Source: an uncultured Collinsella sp. (GTDB lineage: Bacteria > Actinomycetota > Coriobacteriia > Coriobacteriales > Coriobacteriaceae). From it: DNA of 18,965 nt. Shown here piece by piece: positions 15,901 to 18,965 of the stretch (position 1 is its first letter; each line of letters opens with the position of its first letter). The DNA is taken from positions 1 to 18,965 of the forward strand of contig CAADVA010000013.1 of NCBI GenBank assembly GCA_900752345.1. Reading direction: 5' to 3'. The position numbers and the translations under genes were made by a program. The notes under the pieces were generated by a model. It searched no databases. It saw nothing but the letters and a program-made list of their open reading frames with translations, and was not told the DNA's origin.

Positions 15901-16752
15901 GAGAACATCATCGATGCCGCGGTGAAGCGCCAGAAGGATCGCGCGAGCGGCCAGACGTCGTTCTTCGATATGTTTGGCGACGTTGAGGGCTCGGGCTTTG
16001 AGGTGAGCGTGCCCGATCCGGATGGCCAGGAATGGGACCGCCACCTTAAGCTGAGCCAGGAGAAGGAGGTTCTGGGCATCTACGTCTCGGACCACCCGCT
16101 GCGCCCGTTTGAGTATGCGCTCAGCAAAGCGCGCGACTTCTCGTTCTCGCAGATCGATACCGGCTACGAGGTGCAAAACCCCACGGGCGGTACCATCAAC
16201 CAGGAGATTCCCGAGGGCAAGGCGCTGTGGTGGGCCGGCATGGTCTCGAGCGTGTCCAAGCGCGTGACCAAAAACGGCGACCCCATGGGTATTGTGCAGC
16301 TCGAGGACATGGAAGGCGAGGCCACGGTCGTGGTGTTCCCCAAGACCTACAAGGAGGCCGAGGGGTACCTGTACGGCGAGGTCGATCCCGAGACCGGCGC
16401 GCAGCTGTCCGATGCGTTTGTGCGCATTAAGGGCAAGCTCGAGCGCTCGGACCGCGGCGACCAGATCATCGCGCAGGAGATCGTGCCGCTGGAGCTCAAC
16501 GAGGAGAACAACAAGCCCAAGGTGTTTGAGGTCATGGTGCCCAACAGCCGCTTTAGCCGGGGCAATATGGCGCGTCTTGCCACGGTGCTTACCGCCAACC
16601 CGGGCGGCGACCGCGTGGAGATCTTTATCGAGCAGGTGGACGGGCGCGTACTGCGTGCCGAGGTGCCGGCCAAGGTCAACGCACGCTCGATTCCGCTGTT
16701 GGCAGAGGCAAAGGCCATCGTCGGCAACCAAGGCCGTGTGACGGTTATCTAA
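12949..16752 (+). CDS. dnaE: DNA polymerase III alpha subunit with PHP domain
   Basis: A 1267-residue replicative polymerase. The N-terminal PHP domain begins HLHNHT and keeps nine predicted metal ligands: His7, His9, Asp16, His41, Glu126, His145, Cys195, Asp268 and His270, by alignment to the Mycobacterium DnaE1 set recalled from the literature. That predicts 3'-5' proofreading in the PHP domain. Catalytic aspartates are Asp467 and Asp469 (PDIDMDF) and Asp629 (KMDFLGLRTLT). Then come NKSHSAGYA, the helix-hairpin-helix region IRGVGTGVAQAI, a beta-clamp motif QTSFF at 1002-1006, and an OB fold (WWAGMVSSV, GIVQLEDMEGE). A charged segment of about 60 residues (about 60-117) is inserted within PHP, and a shorter one follows RKPVAKKKIKLL. 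GGAG lies 8 bases before the ATG. Confidence 0.98.
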   Translation: MAFVHLHNHTVFSMLDGATRIQDMVNRAVELGMPAVAITDHGYMYGVPDLALACDAVNHNTPEYKTWSHDKAFLEKDRRDELVEPDPEENPREHAQYVKDMAMWDEKGNIDELKPPLVIKPIFGCEVYFTPDETLARDHKPELYHMILLAKDQEGYVNLMQTVSEAAVQGFYYKPRVTLDNLRRQAKGMICTSACIAGIIPKYIDRGDMEGAIKWAETFRDTFDPGDFYIEIQEHGITTDNGLTDEQMDRTLIDIAKQVGVKVIATNDFHYLRREDAPVQDVIMCIGMNAKVDDPNRMRMTGSEFYMKTEEEMRAMFPYCPEACDNTLEIADKCYVELDWDSIILPRFPLLDPGETHESQFRRECEKGLRQHYGDDWATREIGGVNIKERFEYEYKVICDKGFAAYFLIVAEYVQWAKDNGIGVGPGRGSAAGAIVAYAMNITAFDPLENGLMFERFLSPQRTEMPDIDMDFDDERRLEVVEHVRQLYGPEKVTHVITYSTIKAKQAINDAARVLDYPVYMGQRLSKMVSSDPKVKLKQVLEKQPGKEDLFNPDFAEAYKKDDDARRIIDTALSIEGLTRGEGVHACAVLICRDPVNEHVPTKLDTKGGVEITQYEGHTVADMGLLKMDFLGLRTLTVISKAKANIKKNFGIDIKEEEIPFDDPEIFKLMGSGHTAGVFQVESAGMTATIKNMKPTEYKHVVALIALYRPGPLGAGMVSSYINRMNGKEPAVSYDDRLDDILGETYGTMVYQEQVMLISVEMCGFSKGESDSRIRKPVAKKKIKLLTSTVLHWEDGSDETTYDHWMNGAIKNNYTREVAQKIWDDVLEFASYAFNKSHSAGYAILVMQTAWLKAHYPHEYMAAVLTSYTGKTDKIVHYVSACRHDGIPVLSPDVNESGTEFTATKEGVRFGLAGIRGVGTGVAQAIIAEREAGGPFKTLHDFVERVDSSQANRRVIESLIKAGAFDSTGYPRRQMMHFVDKNNPENIIDAAVKRQKDRASGQTSFFDMFGDVEGSGFEVSVPDPDGQEWDRHLKLSQEKEVLGIYVSDHPLRPFEYALSKARDFSFSQIDTGYEVQNPTGGTINQEIPEGKALWWAGMVSSVSKRVTKNGDPMGIVQLEDMEGEATVVVFPKTYKEAEGYLYGEVDPETGAQLSDAFVRIKGKLERSDRGDQIIAQEIVPLELNEENNKPKVFEVMVPNSRFSRGNMARLATVLTANPGGDRVEIFIEQVDGRVLRAEVPAKVNARSIPLLAEAKAIVGNQGRVTVI

Positions 16753-16863
16753 GATGATTTTTCTGGGACGGGGATTAAAAAATCATTTTGGGTGACGTGT
16801 GGCGGTAGACCGGTCTTTCTGGGACGGGAATGATTTTTTAATCCCCGTCCCAGAAAAATCATC
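16753..16863. repeat. GGGAC-core palindrome C, composite
   Basis: Perfect 35-bp inverted repeat (16753-16787 and 16829-16863) with a 41-base spacer, starting at the base after the dnaE stop. The arm holds TTCTGGGACGGGGATTAAAA. A third copy of the head, TTTCTGGGACGGG, lies at 16816-16828, so two alternative hairpins can form with the right arm: a full 35-bp one, and a shorter one with loop AATGATTTTTTAAT. This is a compound element, like the paired units of bacterial REP clusters. It may end dnaE transcription. Confidence 0.9.
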
Positions 16864-16886
16864 CGGTGGGTGGATTGGAGGAAGTG

Positions 16887-18965
16887 ATGGCGCAGGGGAC
16901 GTTTGTGCAGGCGCTTCGTAAGGAGGCGGCGCTCAGCAGTACCTTTATGAAGGGGCGCTCGCTCATGCTCAACGGCGCCGTGCTGTCGTTTGAGGACTCC
17001 GGCTCGCGCTTCTCCAAAAATGTGACTATCGAGGGCTCGGTGCGCGGCTCGCGCGGCGACCTGTACAAGACGCACGTGGCGCTCGACATGGACGAGCACG
17101 AGGTTATCGACTACGACTGCGATTGCCCGGCCGCCTTCCGCTATTCCGGCATGTGCAAGCACGCCATCGCCACGGCGTTGGCGTATCTGGATGCCAGCGG
17201 CGCCGAGCCCGTCGAGGGGTTGCGCACGCCGGTCCGCACGTTTACGGCACCGCCCGCACAACCCAAACAGTCCGCACGCCCCGCGCCTAGCGCATCTTCG
17301 GTCAACCCCAACTTTCCCTTCCCGGCGCCCGTCCCCACGAGCCCAAGCCTTGTGGCGGCGCTTTCCGAGCTTTCGGACGCGCGCATGGACGAGCTCGTGG
17401 CCATGCGTCGCAAGCTCGCCGGCACCATTGACCCCGATGCGCCCAAAGCGGTGCTGGAGCCCTCGCTGGTGCCGTACTACAATCCGCTGTTTGCCGATCG
17501 CTTTAACTGGGCGCTCGAGTTTCGCATTCGTAGCGGTTCGGTGTCCTACGTGGTTAAGGATATCGACGGCATGGCCGATGCCTATGTGCGCGGCGGTACG
17601 TTCTCCTATGGCAAGAAGCTTACGTTTGTCCATGTACCCGAGGCTTTCGATGACGTGTCGACAAAGCTGCTTGACTTTGTCGCAATGACGGTCGCCTACC
17701 TGAGCGACATCACGAGCTCGCGCTCGGCATCGTATGACTTTGCCCGCAGCGGTTTTGTTGCCGAGCGTCAGTTGCCGGTATCCGAATATTCCGTCGTGTC
17801 CGTGCTGGACCTGCTGCGTGGCAGGACTATGTCCTTTGAGCCTGCTTGGTCGCGGGGGACGACGACGCATCGCGCCTACGAGGTGGCGGTCGAGCCGTCG
17901 CCGCAGGGGGAGGGCTAAGCCCCGGTTACGTGCCCGCCGCTCCTTGCCGCCAAGATTGCACCGGCGGCGGGAGACAGCTACGACTTGCGCCTTCCGGCCG
18001 ATACGTATTGCTTTGTCGCGGGCGATGCAGCCTATCTGGTCGATACGCGCCGCGCACGCCGTACCGACACGGCGTTTGCCCAACATGCAGCGCCGTTCCT
18101 ATCGCACTTGTTGCCCTGCCGCACGCCGGTCCATATCGCCGCCGACCAGGTGGGCGAGTTCTGCCGCATGGCGCTGCCCATCCTGCGCGACTACACCGAC
18201 CTGACCGCTCCCGCCGTACTTGACGCCGTGGCGCCCGAGCCGAGTTTTGCCATGGCGATTGGCGTCGACGATGGCCTTGTGACCTGCAAAGTTACGGTTA
18301 CCTACGGCGATTGGTCGGCAGATCTCTTCAGTCTTGGTGCTCCGGGCAGTCCTTTCGAAGAGCAACGCCCCGGCGTTCCGCCCCGCGATACGGTGGCGGA
18401 GTTTCGCGTTATGGACACGGCGGCCCTCTATTTCGATTTCTACGAGGGCGGCCTGGCGTTTGAGGAGCGTGATGACGAGAGCCTGTTCCACTTGCTGACC
18501 GAGGGACTGGCGGCTTTGTCCGAGCTGGGCGAGGTCATGCTCAGCGACCGTCTGCGCCAGATCTCGGTACGCCCTGCGCCCAAACTCTCGGTGCGCGCCA
18601 CCGTCAAGAGCAACTTGCTCGACGTCGAGTTGGGTGCGAGCGGGCTTTCGGCGGCCGACCTTGCCATCTATCTCGATTCATATAAGCGCCACCAGACGTT
18701 TGCGCGTCTCACGTCGGGCGACATCGTTCGCTTGGACGAGGGCGCTCGTGCCGCGTTTGGCCTTGCCGAGGACTTGGGCGTCGATGCCGTCGACCTGCTC
18801 GATGGCGTGTCGCTTCCCGCGTCGAGCACCCTTTTTGTCGACAGCATGCTCGCGCGCCCGCCGGCGCTCGAGGCCGATCGCGACGCCGCATTCCGCCGCA
18901 CCGCCGAGCGCCTGGACACGCTCGGCAAGATGGACTTTAGGGGGCCCCCCTCGCCGCAGGCTAAC
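16887..18965 (+). pseudogene. SWIM-SNF2 helicase, N-terminal part, in-frame TAA, cut by window end
   Basis: The ATG at 16887 has GGAGG 5 bases upstream. Residues 78-92 form a SWIM zinc finger (C-x-C-x9-C-x-H: Cys78, Cys80, Cys90, His92), followed by a Pro/Ala-rich linker (about 117-150). TAA at 17916-17918 would end a 343-residue product. The same frame then stays open for the remaining 349 codons to the window end with similar composition, resuming APVTCPPLLAAKIAPAAG and reaching the SNF2-associated region (LGKMDFRGPPSPQAN), just before where the ATPase core of this family would begin. One nonsense codon therefore splits a normal SWIM plus SNF2-type helicase gene, a family of uncertain DNA or RNP remodelling role. 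No frameshift is needed. Whether the SNF2 core follows intact cannot be seen. Confidence 0.8.

Noticed and set aside
3774..17918. TAA reassigned to an amino acid genome-wide
   Set aside because: Several genes here (mnmA, dnaE, yerC, cysK terminal codon) end at TAA at the normal family length, so TAA is used as stop.
16887..17918. Frameshift as the cause of the SWIM-SNF2 break
   Set aside because: Codons on both sides of the TAA are in the same frame (16887, 17919 and 18252 are all in phase), so only a stop codon separates them.

Overview
The window is a stretch of chromosome from a high-GC Gram-positive bacterium. The gene set (AddAB, one large DnaE with an actinobacterial-type PHP domain, an IscR-like Rrf2 regulator divergent from cysK, a YerC-type TrpR-fold regulator, a SWIM-SNF2 helicase) and the GGGAC-core intergenic palindromes suggest Coriobacteriia, probably Collinsella. 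This assignment is inference from gene content and base composition; no rRNA is present.

Layout. The 3' end of a probable peptidase (1-100, +) is followed by a HipA-like kinase with its own fused DNA-binding domain (236-1609, -). This gene is bracketed by two copies of one long palindrome and has a promoter full of inverted repeats. Next are mnmA (1762-2862, -) and a cysK gene (3045-3983, -) interrupted by an in-frame TAA, with an IscR-like Rrf2 regulator (4237-4665, +) divergent from cysK. A four-helix membrane protein (4803-5168, -) and a YerC/YecD regulator (5492-5791, +), preceded by a tiny Trp-containing upstream ORF, complete the left part. The right part is a DNA-maintenance block on the + strand: addB-like (6011-9142), addA (9146-12772), dnaE (12949-16752), and a SWIM-SNF2 helicase (from 16887, running off the window), also broken by an in-frame TAA.

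How genes work together. AddA and AddB lie 3 nt apart and should form the double-strand-break resection helicase-nuclease. DnaE is the replicative polymerase and keeps all nine PHP metal ligands, which predicts built-in proofreading. CysK makes cysteine, the sulfur source for MnmA thiolation of tRNA, and the IscR-like protein is well placed to regulate cysK.

Most notable. (1) The self-contained HTH-HipA kinase cassette: its operator-like repeats overlap its promoter. The flanking palindromes are matching but have opposite loops, and the 11 bp that contain the stop codon of hipA are repeated over the stop codon of mnmA. (2) A family of long, nearly perfect intergenic palindromes sharing GGGAC. 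(3) Two TAA nonsense codons in otherwise intact genes. (4) An mnmA promoter whose predicted start site falls at the base of a terminator hairpin. (5) A Trp-ending 16-codon ORF abutting a TrpR-fold regulator. (6) An AddB without Walker A and with an incomplete Fe-S cysteine set.
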